Assembly (NCBI GenBank): GCA_020845695.1
Contig: JADLFG010000025.1
Location: 1-53,383, forward strand
Source of the DNA: Thermoleophilia bacterium
GTDB lineage: Bacteria; Actinomycetota; Thermoleophilia; Gaiellales; Gaiellaceae
DNA: 53,383 bases
Direction: 5' to 3'
Shown: positions 25,745 through 33,915 of the stretch, piece by piece
Layout of the letters: every line of letters begins with the position of its first letter
How positions within the stretch are numbered: the first letter of the stretch is position 1
Notes under the pieces: generated by a model
What the model saw: the letters and a program-made list of their open reading frames with translations, nothing else
Told to the model about the DNA's origin: nothing
Databases searched by the model: none
Translations under genes and position numbers: made by a program

Positions 25745-26718
25745 TGCGGCTACCGCCGTTTCGCCTGCTGCGACCACGCACGGTCTCCGAGGCGGCGGAG
25801 CTGCTCGCGTCCGGCGGCACCGACGCGATGGCGATCGCGGGCGGCACCGACCTCTACCCGAACATGAAGCGCCGGCAGGTGACGCCGGGGACGCTCGTCT
25901 CCCTGCGCGGCATCGGCGAGCTTCGGGGCTGCCGAGCCGGGAGCGACGGGGAGCTGGGAATCGGAGCGGGGACGACGCTGCGCGAGCTGGCCCGAGACCG
26001 GGCCGTGCTGGCGCACGCGCCCGCGCTCGCCCGGGCGGCGGAGCTCGTCTCCAGCCCGCAGGTGCGTACCGTCGCGACCGTGGGGGGGAACCTCTGCGTC
26101 GACACGCGCTGCAACTACTACGACCTGCCGGAGGGCTGGCGGGCATCGATTGGCTATTGCCTGAAGGCCGGCTCGGACGTCTGCCGGGTCGCGCCAGGCG
26201 GCGATCGCTGCTGGGCGATCTCCGCCTCCGACCTTGCCCCGGTCGCCGTCGCGCTCGACGCGCGCGTGCGGCTGGTCGGGCCCGACGGGGAGCGAGTCCT
26301 GCCGGCGGCCGACCTCTACGAGGACGACGGAGTCAGGTACCTCGGCAAGCGGCGCGACGAAATCGTGGCCGGCGTGCTCGTCCCGCCCGGCCTGCGAGCG
26401 ACCTACCGCAAGGTGCGCCAGCGCGGCAGCATCGACTTCCCGCTGCTCGGGGTGGCCGCCGCCGTCCGCACGGACGGGGACGGAACGTGCCTGGAGGCGC
26501 GGATCGTGCTCGGCGCGGTCGCGTCCCGGCCGCTTCGCTGCGCGGGCGCCGAGGCGGCGCTGAGCGGGCGGCGGCTCGAGGCGGGAGCGATCGCGACGGC
26601 CGCCGAGCTCGCCGCCGCCGCGGCGAAGCCGATGGAGAACACGGACCTGACGCCGCTGTACCGAAAGCGGATGATCGGCGTCCACGTGCGGCGCGCGCTG
26701 GCCGAGCTCGCCGGCTAG
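25744..26718 (+). CDS. hcrB: FAD subunit with extra [4Fe-4S] loop, 4-hydroxybenzoyl-CoA reductase beta type
   Basis: 324 aa, CO dehydrogenase flavoprotein family (AIAGGTDLYPNMK and TVGGNLC bind FAD). Between residues 120 and 160 it carries the insert DTRCNYY...GYC...DVC...DRCWAIS with C123, C139, C147 and C156. This matches, with a one-residue offset, the four cysteines that hold the additional [4Fe-4S] cluster in HcrB of Thauera, a feature absent from ordinary xanthine or CO dehydrogenases. That makes 4-hydroxybenzoyl-CoA reductase or a close relative the best call. Followed 10 bp later by a TetR gene. Confidence 0.9.
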   Translation: MRLPPFRLLRPRTVSEAAELLASGGTDAMAIAGGTDLYPNMKRRQVTPGTLVSLRGIGELRGCRAGSDGELGIGAGTTLRELARDRAVLAHAPALARAAELVSSPQVRTVATVGGNLCVDTRCNYYDLPEGWRASIGYCLKAGSDVCRVAPGGDRCWAISASDLAPVAVALDARVRLVGPDGERVLPAADLYEDDGVRYLGKRRDEIVAGVLVPPGLRATYRKVRQRGSIDFPLLGVAAAVRTDGDGTCLEARIVLGAVASRPLRCAGAEAALSGRRLEAGAIATAAELAAAAAKPMENTDLTPLYRKRMIGVHVRRALAELAG

Positions 26719-26728
26719 AGTCCGCGCC

Positions 26729-27364
26729 GTGCCCGCGCCGCCGGCCCCGCAGGGCCTCGACGAGAGGCTCTCCGACCAGCAGGTACGAATGGTCCGGGCG
26801 ACGTACCGCCTGATCGGCGAGCGCGGGATGCATCGCGTTTCCCTCCAGGAGATCGCCCAGGCAGCCGGGGTCTCGAAGGGCCTCGTCCCCTACTACTTCA
26901 AGACCAAGGAGAACCTGATCTTGGCGACGATGCGCTGGGTGCTGTTCCAGGTGTCGGAGCGGATCGGCCAGGCGATCGCCGGCACGGAGACACCACGTGA
27001 GCGCCTCATCGCCCTGCTCGACGCGATCTGGGCCGAGCCGGCGGCGAACCGCCGCTACTACGTCGTCTACCTCGACCTCGTCGAGTACGCCGCGCGCGAG
27101 CACCGCTTCGGGGAGCTCTCCCAGACCTTCCGGGAGACCGTGAACGCGCTTTACGCCGGGGTGATCCGCGCGGGTGCCGAGACCGGCGACTTCCGCGCGA
27201 GCGACCCAGACGAGGCTGCCGCCGCAATGCGCGCCCTCGTCGAGGGGTTCTTCCTCCAGTGGCTCCAGGAGGACAACTGGCAGGCGACCCATGCCGCCCA
27301 CCGGGCCGCCTGCACGCGCGCCGTCCTCGCCTACCTCACCACCGCGGACGGCGCGCGCGCGTAG
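26729..27364 (+). CDS. TetR/AcrR-family transcriptional regulator
   Basis: 211 aa. N-terminal HTH: RLIGERGMHRVSLQEIAQAAGVSKGLVPYYFKTKENLI (residues about 26-65); the C-terminal ligand domain is alpha-helical with LVEGFFLQWLQE. TAGAGT (26716-26721) lies 7 nt before the GTG, so it may have its own leaderless transcript besides read-through from hcrB. Likely regulates the catabolic genes next to it; the ligand is unknown. The gene ends just before a tandem palindromic repeat. Confidence 0.88.
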   Translation: MPAPPAPQGLDERLSDQQVRMVRATYRLIGERGMHRVSLQEIAQAAGVSKGLVPYYFKTKENLILATMRWVLFQVSERIGQAIAGTETPRERLIALLDAIWAEPAANRRYYVVYLDLVEYAAREHRFGELSQTFRETVNALYAGVIRAGAETGDFRASDPDEAAAAMRALVEGFFLQWLQEDNWQATHAAHRAACTRAVLAYLTTADGARA

Positions 27365-27386
27365 CCGGGCGCCCGCCCCTTCGGGC

Positions 27387-27446
27387 CATGGCCGCGGGCC
27401 TGGCCCCGGGACATGGCCGCGGGCCTGGCCCCGGGACATGGCCGGG
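27387..27446. repeat. Tandem 25-bp repeat of the GGCCTGGCCCCGGG/CATGGCC family
   Basis: Two exact 25-bp units (27387-27411 and 27412-27436) and a partial third, each made of CATGGCCGC followed by GGGCCTGGCCCCGGGA. A near-identical element, with one substitution, occurs twice at 44821-44940, and a fragment (CCGGGACATGGC) lies at about 36549. The 135-bp gap 27365-27499 holds nothing else that I recognise. Confidence 0.8.
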
Positions 27447-27499
27447 TGAGCCGGGGCTCGGCTCCGCGAGGGTCTCGCCGGACGAGACCTCGACCACGC

Positions 27500-28459
27500 C
27501 TACACCGCCTGCCAGCGGCCCGGCTCGCGCTCGACGGCCCGGCCGAGCGCGGCGAGGCGAGCGAGATGCGACAGCGACTCGACGAGGGCGAAGCGTCGCT
27601 CGTGCAGGCCCAGATCGTCCCCCCACACCCCCAGCACGCACTCGTACGGCGTCGCCGCGCCGCGGCGCAGCGCCGCCTCGTGCTCGTCGAGGCGGATCGC
27701 GTGGTGCTCGACGATCTCGGCCGCGCGCCCGGGCGCATCCTCGATCACGCGCCTGTGCCCCGGGTAGACGACCGAGGGCGCGAGCTCCTGGATCCGCCGC
27801 AGAGTCTCGAGGTAGCGCCCGAGCGGGTCGGGCAGCGTGTCCTGCCAGAGTCCGACGTTAGGGGTGATGCCGTGCAGGAGCACGTCGCCGCCGAACATCC
27901 GCCCCGTCCGCTCGCCCAGCAGGACGACGTGCCCGTCGGCGTGGCCGGGCAGGTGGAGCACGCGGAACGCCTCGTCCCCGAGCTCGACCGTGTCGCCCTC
28001 CTCGAGCAGCCTCGTCGGCTCCGCGGGCGGCACGACGTACGTGCCCTCATCCTCGACCGAGTCGGCCGCGAGCTCGGGCGGCATCCCGCTCGCGAGCAGG
28101 TAGTCCTCCAGCGTTGCGAGATCGTCCGGGTCGGTGTAGACGCGCGCCGCCAGCACCGCGTCGTACGCGCCCTCGAGCACCTCGTCCGGGTCGACGAGGG
28201 CGACCAGCCCGGCGCCGCCCGTGATGTGATCCGGGTGGTAGTGGCTGATGAAGACGGTCCGGATCCGCGGCCGCCCGAGCTGCGCCAGCGCCTCGCGCCA
28301 GAGCGACTCCGCCGCGGGCGTCGCGAGCCCGGCGTCGATCAGCGCCCAGCCGTCGCTGCTCGCGACCGCGTAGCAGTGGATGTGGTTGAGCGCCCACGGG
28401 AGCGGGTGCGTGACCCGGTGGACGCCGCCGCCGAGATCGGTGACGGTGACGGAGCTCAC
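27500..28459 (-). CDS. Metallo-beta-lactamase-fold hydrolase
   Basis: 319 aa. The metal site HxHxDH is present as ISHYHPDHITGG (about residue 72), with further histidines in LHLPGHADGHVVLLGERTGRMFGGDVLL and VVYPGHRRVI. Glyoxalase II/flavin-type MBL hydrolases share this plan; the substrate (lactone, thioester or phosphoester) is not predictable. GTG start at 28459 sits 6 nt after TAGGCT (28471-28466), suggesting a leaderless mRNA. Confidence 0.88.
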   Translation of the reverse strand: MSSVTVTDLGGGVHRVTHPLPWALNHIHCYAVASSDGWALIDAGLATPAAESLWREALAQLGRPRIRTVFISHYHPDHITGGAGLVALVDPDEVLEGAYDAVLAARVYTDPDDLATLEDYLLASGMPPELAADSVEDEGTYVVPPAEPTRLLEEGDTVELGDEAFRVLHLPGHADGHVVLLGERTGRMFGGDVLLHGITPNVGLWQDTLPDPLGRYLETLRRIQELAPSVVYPGHRRVIEDAPGRAAEIVEHHAIRLDEHEAALRRGAATPYECVLGVWGDDLGLHERRFALVESLSHLARLAALGRAVEREPGRWQAV

Positions 28460-28496
28460 GGGCCGAGCCTAGCCGCTGCGGCCCGCGCCATGCCGC

Positions 28497-29246
28497 TCAG
28501 GCCGCCCTCGGCTCCCAGCGGAAGCACCGGGCCGCGACCGCCACGCCGAGCGCCCCCCAAAGCAGCAGCACGGCGATCGGCGTCCAGGCGGATTCGATCC
28601 CCTCGCCGTCGACAAGGCTGGCGCGCAGGAACTCGAGCAGGTAGGTGAGCGGGAGCACGCCGGCGATCGCCTCCAGGAACCCCGGCAGGCGCTCGACGGA
28701 GAAGAACGCGCCGGAGATGAACACCATCGGCAGGTACACGGCCGTCACGACCGCGGACGAGCCCTCGGCGCTCGGCACGGCGGCCGTCAGCGCGAGCCCG
28801 AGCGCCGCGAACGAGAGCGTGCCGAGCAAGACCGCGAGAGCAAAGCCACCGCCCGCCAGCGTGAGCTCGGCGCCGAGGGCAAGGCGCGCGATCAGGAGCT
28901 GGGCGCCCGCCTGGAGCGCGATCACGAGCGTCGTCGAGGCGATCACAGCCGCAAGGTAGGTGCCGGCCGGAAGCGGCGTCCCGCGCACCCGCTTCAGCAC
29001 TCCGGACTCGCGCCGGATCACGAGGTGGATCGCGAGCCCCGCGAAGGCCGTCGCGACGATCCCGTAGCCGAGCATCCCGGCCAGGAGGTAGGTGGCCCCG
29101 TCGACCCCGTCGATCTCCCGGTCGCCGTAGACGGCGCCGAGCAGGCCGAGCAGCGCGAGCGGCATCGCGAACGTGAACACGGCCGACTCGCGACTGCGCC
29201 AGAACAGCCGTTGCTGGTTTCGCAGCTCGTGCCCGAGCAGGCTCAC
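28497..29246 (-). CDS. ABC-2 type exporter permease
   Basis: 249 aa with about six hydrophobic segments, e.g. FTFAMPLALLGLLGAVYG, YLLAGMLGYGIVATAFAGLAI, YLAAVIASTTLVIALQAGA and a C-terminal IAVLLLWGALGVAVAARCF. The pattern RRESGVLKRVRGTPLPAGTYLAA is characteristic of ABC-2 permeases. GTG 29246 overlaps the stop of the ATPase gene (GTGA); longer upstream readings of the frame lie inside that ATPase and are rejected. Exports an unknown lipid or small molecule together with the ATPase. Confidence 0.87.
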   Translation of the reverse strand: MSLLGHELRNQQRLFWRSRESAVFTFAMPLALLGLLGAVYGDREIDGVDGATYLLAGMLGYGIVATAFAGLAIHLVIRRESGVLKRVRGTPLPAGTYLAAVIASTTLVIALQAGAQLLIARLALGAELTLAGGGFALAVLLGTLSFAALGLALTAAVPSAEGSSAVVTAVYLPMVFISGAFFSVERLPGFLEAIAGVLPLTYLLEFLRASLVDGEGIESAWTPIAVLLLWGALGVAVAARCFRWEPRAA

Positions 29247-30091
29247 GACGTCTCCTCGCTCGTCAGCTCCAGGTAGACGTCCTCGAGCGTCGGGCGGCGC
29301 ACCTCGAGCTCCGCGAGCTCGTCCCCGGCAGCAAGCGCTTCGCGCGTCAGCTCGTACAGGACGCGGGTCGGCTCGTCGGTTCGCAGCACGACCCGCTCGC
29401 CGCCGCGATGGAAGCGGATCTCGACCGTGCCGTCCGCCGCCAGCAGCTCCCGCGGGGTGCCGGTGGCCACGATCCGCCCGTCGCGCAGGATCGCGAGCCG
29501 GTCGGCAAGCCGTTGCGCCTCCTCCATGTAGTGGGTGGTCAGGAGCACCGTCTTGCCGAGCGCGCGCAGGGCGAGGATCGTGTCCCACGCCCGCCGGCGC
29601 GCCGCCGGGTCGAAGCCCGTGGTCGGCTCGTCGAGGAATAGGAGCTCCGGGTCGCCCACCAGCGCGAGCCCGAGGTCGAGCCGGCGAAGCTGGCCGCCGG
29701 AGAGCGTGCGCACCCTGGTGCGGCGCTCCTCCTCGAGGCCGACGAGCCGTGCGACCTCGTCCGGGTCGCGAGGCCGCGGGTAGTAGCCCGAGAACAGCTC
29801 GAGCGTCTCGGACACCGTCAGGGACGGGTAGACGGCGGAGGACTGGAGCACGATTCCGACCCGAGCCCTGAAGCCGGCGCCGGCGGCGGCGGGATCCTCG
29901 CCCAGCACGGCGACCCGGCCACCGTCGCGCTCCCGGTAGCCCTCGAGGATCTCGACCGTCGTCGTCTTGCCGGCCCCGTTCGGCCCGAGCAGCGCGAACA
30001 CCTCGCCCGGCTCGACGGCGAAGTCGACGCCGTGCAGTACCTCGCGCTGCCCGTAGGAGCGGCGCAGCCCCTTGACCTCGATCGCGCTCAC
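29243..30091 (-). CDS. ABC-2 type exporter ATPase
   Basis: 282 aa. Walker A GPNGAGKTTT, signature LSGGQLRRLDLGLAL, Walker B LLFLDEPTTGFD and H-loop TTHYMEEA. The C-terminal extension with RRPTLEDVYLELT is typical of the drug/polysaccharide exporter ATPases (DrrA/CcmA type). GTG start 30091 overlaps the stop of the SixA-like gene; three genes form an operon. Confidence 0.93.
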   Translation of the reverse strand: MSAIEVKGLRRSYGQREVLHGVDFAVEPGEVFALLGPNGAGKTTTVEILEGYRERDGGRVAVLGEDPAAAGAGFRARVGIVLQSSAVYPSLTVSETLELFSGYYPRPRDPDEVARLVGLEEERRTRVRTLSGGQLRRLDLGLALVGDPELLFLDEPTTGFDPAARRRAWDTILALRALGKTVLLTTHYMEEAQRLADRLAILRDGRIVATGTPRELLAADGTVEIRFHRGGERVVLRTDEPTRVLYELTREALAAGDELAELEVRRPTLEDVYLELTSEETS

Positions 30092-30492
30092 TCCAGCGAG
30101 ACGGCGAGGGACGCTGCGGGCGGGAACGGCGGCTCCGGCTCCCCCGTGAGAGCGGCGGCGATCCGACCGCAGTCGGGCTGGTGTCCGACGCAGACGACGG
30201 CGCTGCCAGCCGGCGCCGCCTCCCGCACCGCCCGGGCGAGCGAAGCGGGTGTCGCGCCGGGGGCGAGCTCCTCGCTCACCCTCAGGCTCGCACCGAGCTC
30301 CCGAGCTACGAGCCGGCCGGTCTCGCGGGCGCGCAGCAACGGACTGGTGAGAACGACGTCGACCCGGGTCCCCTCGCGGCGCAGACGATCACCGAGCTCG
30401 CGGGCCTGGTCGCGCCCGTGCGCGGTCAGGGGACGGAGCTCGTCGGGCTGGCCGGGCGCGGCCTCCGCGTGACGGACCAGGAAGACCTGCAT
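30088..30492 (-). CDS. sixA: SixA-type phosphohistidine phosphatase
   Basis: 134 aa histidine phosphatase superfamily (phosphoglycerate mutase fold). The catalytic LVRHAEA (RHxxA in place of RHG) is at the N-terminus and the second His is in CVGHQPDCG. Compact size fits SixA. ATG 30492 is preceded by GGAG and, farther up, TATCCT. It opens an operon with an ABC exporter; whether it regulates that exporter is unknown. Confidence 0.85.
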   Translation of the reverse strand: MQVFLVRHAEAAPGQPDELRPLTAHGRDQARELGDRLRREGTRVDVVLTSPLLRARETGRLVARELGASLRVSEELAPGATPASLARAVREAAPAGSAVVCVGHQPDCGRIAAALTGEPEPPFPPAASLAVSLE

Positions 30493-30592
30493 CTCCGCGA
30501 CGGAGGATAGCCGTGCCGGCAGCCCCGCCCCCCCACTGCGACGCGTGAGCGCCCTCCTTCTGGGATACGATCGCTGCGCCCGTCCGGTCGCC

Positions 30593-31366
30593 ATGGATCC
30601 CACCTTCTTCACCCGTCTCGGCGTCCCGTGGCTCTGGGGAGCCGACGTGGAGAAGGGCTGGCTGTTCATGCGTTACAACGTCGTTCCGGCGACGGCGCTC
30701 CTGCTCGCGCCGCGCTCGTGCGGCTACGGGCTCGAGCGGATGCCGATCGAGGGTGGTGGGGTCGTCGCTTCGAACCACCTGTCGGCGCTTGACCCGCCGT
30801 TCCTCGGCTCGTTCTCCCGGCGCACCATCTACTACATGATGAAGAACGAGCTGCTCGACATCCCCGTCGTCGGCGAGGCGCTCACCTGGACAGGCGCCTT
30901 CCCGATCCGCCGCGGCGAGAGCGACCGCGAGGGGCTGCGCAAGGCGTGCGAGATCGTCCGCGCCGGGCACATGGTCGGTGTCTTCGTCGAGGGGACGCGC
31001 CAGCGCTTCGGCTACCCGGGACCCGTCCACTCGGGCGCGCTCACGATCGCGATGAAGGAGGACGTCCCGGTGATTCCGGTCGGGCTCGAGACGTTCGGGT
31101 GGACGCGCCGCAACCGTCGCCGCTGCTGCCTGGTCGTTGGCGAGCCGATGCGCTTCGACGGGCTGCCGCGGAACGGGCGCGGCTACCGGGAGGCAGCCGA
31201 GCTCCTGCGGCTCGAGATCCTGAGTCTCTGGCGCCAGGCGGCGGAGGCGGTCTCCACCGGCTTCCCGCCCACGCTGCCCGATGGAACGCCGCGGGCCGGC
31301 TGGGTGAAGCCGTGGCAGTTTCGCCGGCTGAAGGGCAAGCCGCGCCGCGTGAGCGGGCTCGTCTGA
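30593..31366 (+). CDS. PlsC-like 1-acyl-glycerol-3-phosphate acyltransferase
   Basis: 257 aa. Acyltransferase motifs: NHLSALDPP (NHxxxxD, catalytic His/Asp), GAFPIRRGESDREGL, and FVEGTRQ (EGTR). Transfers an acyl group to a lysophosphatidate-type acceptor at the membrane, or acts on another acceptor. ATG 30593 is chosen, with TACGAT at 30566-30571 upstream; the frame is open to GTG 30545. Followed three bases later by the PhzF-like gene. Confidence 0.85.
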   Translation: MDPTFFTRLGVPWLWGADVEKGWLFMRYNVVPATALLLAPRSCGYGLERMPIEGGGVVASNHLSALDPPFLGSFSRRTIYYMMKNELLDIPVVGEALTWTGAFPIRRGESDREGLRKACEIVRAGHMVGVFVEGTRQRFGYPGPVHSGALTIAMKEDVPVIPVGLETFGWTRRNRRRCCLVVGEPMRFDGLPRNGRGYREAAELLRLEILSLWRQAAEAVSTGFPPTLPDGTPRAGWVKPWQFRRLKGKPRRVSGLV

Positions 31367-31369
31367 CCG

Positions 31370-32233
31370 GTGCCCCGGCGCTTCCGCTTCACGGTCGCCG
31401 ACGTCTTCACAGATGTGCCGCTGGCCGGCAACCCGCTCGCGGTCTTCACCGACGCCCGCGACCTCCCGGAGGCGCTGCTCCAGCCGCTCGCCCGCGAGCT
31501 CGGCTTCTCGGAGGTCGTGTTCTGCTACCCGCCAGCGGCCGGAGGCCACGCGCGACTCCGGATCTTCACGCCCGCCGCTGAGCTCCCGTTCGCTGGCCAC
31601 CCCGTGCTCGGTACGGCGTTCGTCCTCGGCGGCCCCCTCCAGCTCGCCGAGCTCCACCTCGAGACCGCGGCCGCGGTCGTTGCCGTCGCGCTCGAACGCG
31701 AGGGCGCCCGGATCGTGTTCGGGCGCATGAGCCAGCCGCTCCCGTCGGTACGCCCGTACCCGCAGGCGGCGGCGCTCTTGCCGGCGCTCGGGCTCGAGAG
31801 CTCCCCGTTACCGCTCGAGCTGTACGACAACGGGACGCTCAACGTCTACTTCCTGCTCCACGACGAGGGCGCGGTCGCCGGTCTCGAGCCCGATCTGGCC
31901 GCGCTTCGCCGCCTGACGAGCGGCGACCCGCTGCCTTCGCTCCACGCTGTCTGCGCGGCCGGCGCTGGCCCACGTTGGAGGGTGCGGATGTTCGCCCCGG
32001 CAGACGGCGTCCCCGACGATCCCGCGACCGGGTCGGCCGCCGGGCCGCTCGCCTGCTGGCTCGGGCGGCACGGGCTCGCGCCGCTCGGGACCGAGCTCGT
32101 GATCTCGCAGGGCGCCGAGCTTGGCCGCCCGAGCACGCTGCACGCGCGCGCGGACGGCCGGGGCGGCCTGGTCGAGCGGGTCGAGGTCGGCGGCGCGGCG
32201 GTGATCGTCGCCCGCGGCGAGTTCCTCCTCTGA
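31370..32233 (+). CDS. PhzF-family isomerase-like protein
   Basis: 287 aa, diaminopimelate epimerase fold. Family signatures: VFTDVPLAGNPLAVF, ELGFSEVVF (catalytic Glu of PhzF), AELPFAGHPVLGTAF, and GVPDDPATGSAAGPLACWL. These proteins are widespread outside phenazine producers and no other phenazine gene is here, so only the fold and probable isomerase chemistry are supported. GTG start 31370. Confidence 0.9.
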   Translation: MPRRFRFTVADVFTDVPLAGNPLAVFTDARDLPEALLQPLARELGFSEVVFCYPPAAGGHARLRIFTPAAELPFAGHPVLGTAFVLGGPLQLAELHLETAAAVVAVALEREGARIVFGRMSQPLPSVRPYPQAAALLPALGLESSPLPLELYDNGTLNVYFLLHDEGAVAGLEPDLAALRRLTSGDPLPSLHAVCAAGAGPRWRVRMFAPADGVPDDPATGSAAGPLACWLGRHGLAPLGTELVISQGAELGRPSTLHARADGRGGLVERVEVGGAAVIVARGEFLL

Positions 32234-32237
32234 TCCG

Positions 32238-32654
32238 CTACCCCCAGGCGACGGCGCGGATCTCGGGCAGCTCGACCCCGGCAGACCGCCAGAAGCGCCC
32301 GCCGTCGAGCGAGACGTAGAGGCGGTTGCGCCCGGCGTAGAGCACGCGATCCGGATTGTCCGAGACCGCAACCGCCACGGCCCGCGGGAGCCCGCTGCCG
32401 CACTCGCTCCAGGCCCCGCCGAGATCGTGGGAGACGAGCAGCGGCGGGCGGCGGTCGAGCGCCAGCACGATCGTCGAGCCGACCGCGTCGAGGTCGACGA
32501 GCAGCGAGGCTGCCCAGGGCGGCACGAGCTCGACAGGCCGCTCCCGGCCGGGCAGCGATCCGCCCGGCTCCCGCCCGACCAGCTCGTCCGCGCCTGCATC
32601 CGCGCCGAGCTCGACGAGGTAGAGCGCGTCGGCGCACGCGACGGCCGCGATCAT
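32238..32654 (-). CDS. Small BNR/beta-propeller-like hypothetical protein
   Basis: 138 aa. Two short stretches, VSHDLGGAWSECGSGLP and VSLDGGRFWRSAGVELP, look like sialidase-type BNR (Asp-box) strands (SxDGGxxW). A complete propeller needs several more blades, so this may be a shortened or oligomerising form. Its ATG overlaps the TGA of the PfkB kinase gene, so it is co-translated with that kinase. Function unknown. Confidence 0.65.
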   Translation of the reverse strand: MIAAVACADALYLVELGADAGADELVGREPGGSLPGRERPVELVPPWAASLLVDLDAVGSTIVLALDRRPPLLVSHDLGGAWSECGSGLPRAVAVAVSDNPDRVLYAGRNRLYVSLDGGRFWRSAGVELPEIRAVAWG

Positions 32655-33463
32655 CGCGAGCGCTCCGCCGCGAGCAGCTCGCTGACGGCCCCGGCAGCGC
32701 TGGTGGCAGCGGCGGCAGGGGCGAGCCCGCGCCGGCGCGCGGCAGCGTAGGCGACGGTGAACGCATCACCCGCACCCGTGGGATCGGCTCCTTCCACGGG
32801 CTCGGCGGGCACCCGCTCCGCGACCCCGCCCGCCCACACGACCGCGCCGCGCTCGCCCAGAGTGACGATGACCTCGGCGACGCCGAGCGCGGCGAGCGAG
32901 TGCCCGTCGAGCGCGAGCCCGAGCGTCTCGGCCTCCTCCTCGGACAGGTGGAGCAGGTCGACCGATCGAAGCACGTGCGCGTCGAGATTGGCGTCTCGCT
33001 CGACGCGCCCGAGACGCCTCGGCCGCACGAGCCCCTGTCCATCGTAGGAGAGCCGCCTGCCCCGACGAAGCGCCGCGAGCGTGGCAGCGGGGAAGTCGTC
33101 CCGCCAGAGCGCGCCGACATGAACCCAGTCGGCGTCCGACAGAGCCTCGCCGACCCAGCCGGAGACGTCGTCCTCCGTCCACGACTCGCCGAGAGCCTCG
33201 ATCCTCGTGTCACGTCGCCCCCCCGCGTACTCGTGCCGGAACACCGGCGTGGCCGCCTCCGCCCGCCAGACGACCGGTACGCCCAGCCTCCGAACGCGCT
33301 CTACGAGCTCGGTGTCGGCGGCCGCGCAGCGGGTTACCATCAGTGCCGGCTCACCGAGCGGGCCGAGCACGCGGGCCGCATGGAAGGGTACGCCCCCGGG
33401 TCGCGGCGGGTCCGCGCCGATCAGGTCGAGGGTGGTGTGGCCGACGACGGCGAGGGCGCCCAC
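32651..33463 (-). CDS. PfkB-family carbohydrate/nucleoside kinase
   Basis: 270 aa, a little short for the family. The ATP/catalytic motif DPTGAGDAFTVAYAAA is near the C-terminus (Asp as base); VTLGERGAVVW precedes it. The N-terminal signature is reduced (VVGHTTLDLIG) and the substrate cannot be assigned. Operon with the BNR-like protein downstream, starting nine bases after the DsrE-like gene. Confidence 0.85.
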   Translation of the reverse strand: MGALAVVGHTTLDLIGADPPRPGGVPFHAARVLGPLGEPALMVTRCAAADTELVERVRRLGVPVVWRAEAATPVFRHEYAGGRRDTRIEALGESWTEDDVSGWVGEALSDADWVHVGALWRDDFPAATLAALRRGRRLSYDGQGLVRPRRLGRVERDANLDAHVLRSVDLLHLSEEEAETLGLALDGHSLAALGVAEVIVTLGERGAVVWAGGVAERVPAEPVEGADPTGAGDAFTVAYAAARRRGLAPAAAATSAAGAVSELLAAERSR

Positions 33464-33471
33464 GCGCGGGC

Positions 33472-33843
33472 CTAGTACGAGAAGACCATGGCCCCGTCGT
33501 CGCCGGCCCAGGCGAACAGGTTCATGGCACCCGAGATCTTCGCGTTGGGAGCGAGGTCACCCTCGACGATCCCGCGCGTGCGGGCGCATGGCGTGCAGCA
33601 GTGCAGCTCGCCACCCAGCTTCGCAACCGCACGGAAGAGGTCGCCGAGCGGCTTGTAGCCGGCGGCGGCGATCCCGTCCGCGGCGCCGCGCACGGCGACG
33701 CGCACCGCGTCCCCGGTCAGGAACATGACGACCTGCTTGCCTGACGAGAGCGCCGAGTCGGCGACGAGGAACGCGACGGTCACGACCTCGGGATCGTCCG
33801 GGCCGCTCGACAGGTTGATCACGACCTTGTCTCCTGCTGCCAC
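33472..33843 (-). CDS. DsrE-family protein (predicted peroxiredoxin/sulfur carrier-like)
   Basis: 123 aa, DsrE/DsrF fold. The segments KQVVMFLTGDAVRVAV and GGELHCCTPCARTRGI are typical; the cysteines in CCTPC could serve as sulfur or redox sites. Start GTG 33843 with AAGGAGG upstream. Probably first gene of the kinase/BNR operon. The function of such stand-alone proteins is not established. Confidence 0.82.
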   Translation of the reverse strand: MAAGDKVVINLSSGPDDPEVVTVAFLVADSALSSGKQVVMFLTGDAVRVAVRGAADGIAAAGYKPLGDLFRAVAKLGGELHCCTPCARTRGIVEGDLAPNAKISGAMNLFAWAGDDGAMVFSY

Positions 33844-33915
33844 TCAGGCCTCCTTGCTCGTGGGGTCGTCCAGTAGGGTAGTGCGTACCTTCCGCTCCTT
33901 CGACCTGGAGCAGCC

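Noticed and set aside
31370..32233. Phenazine biosynthesis cluster
   Set aside because: Only a PhzF-fold protein is present; no other phz gene occurs in the window.
33844..33915. Fluoride riboswitch before crcB
   Set aside because: The short gap lacks the conserved pseudoknot elements of that riboswitch; only a GGAG ribosome site is seen.
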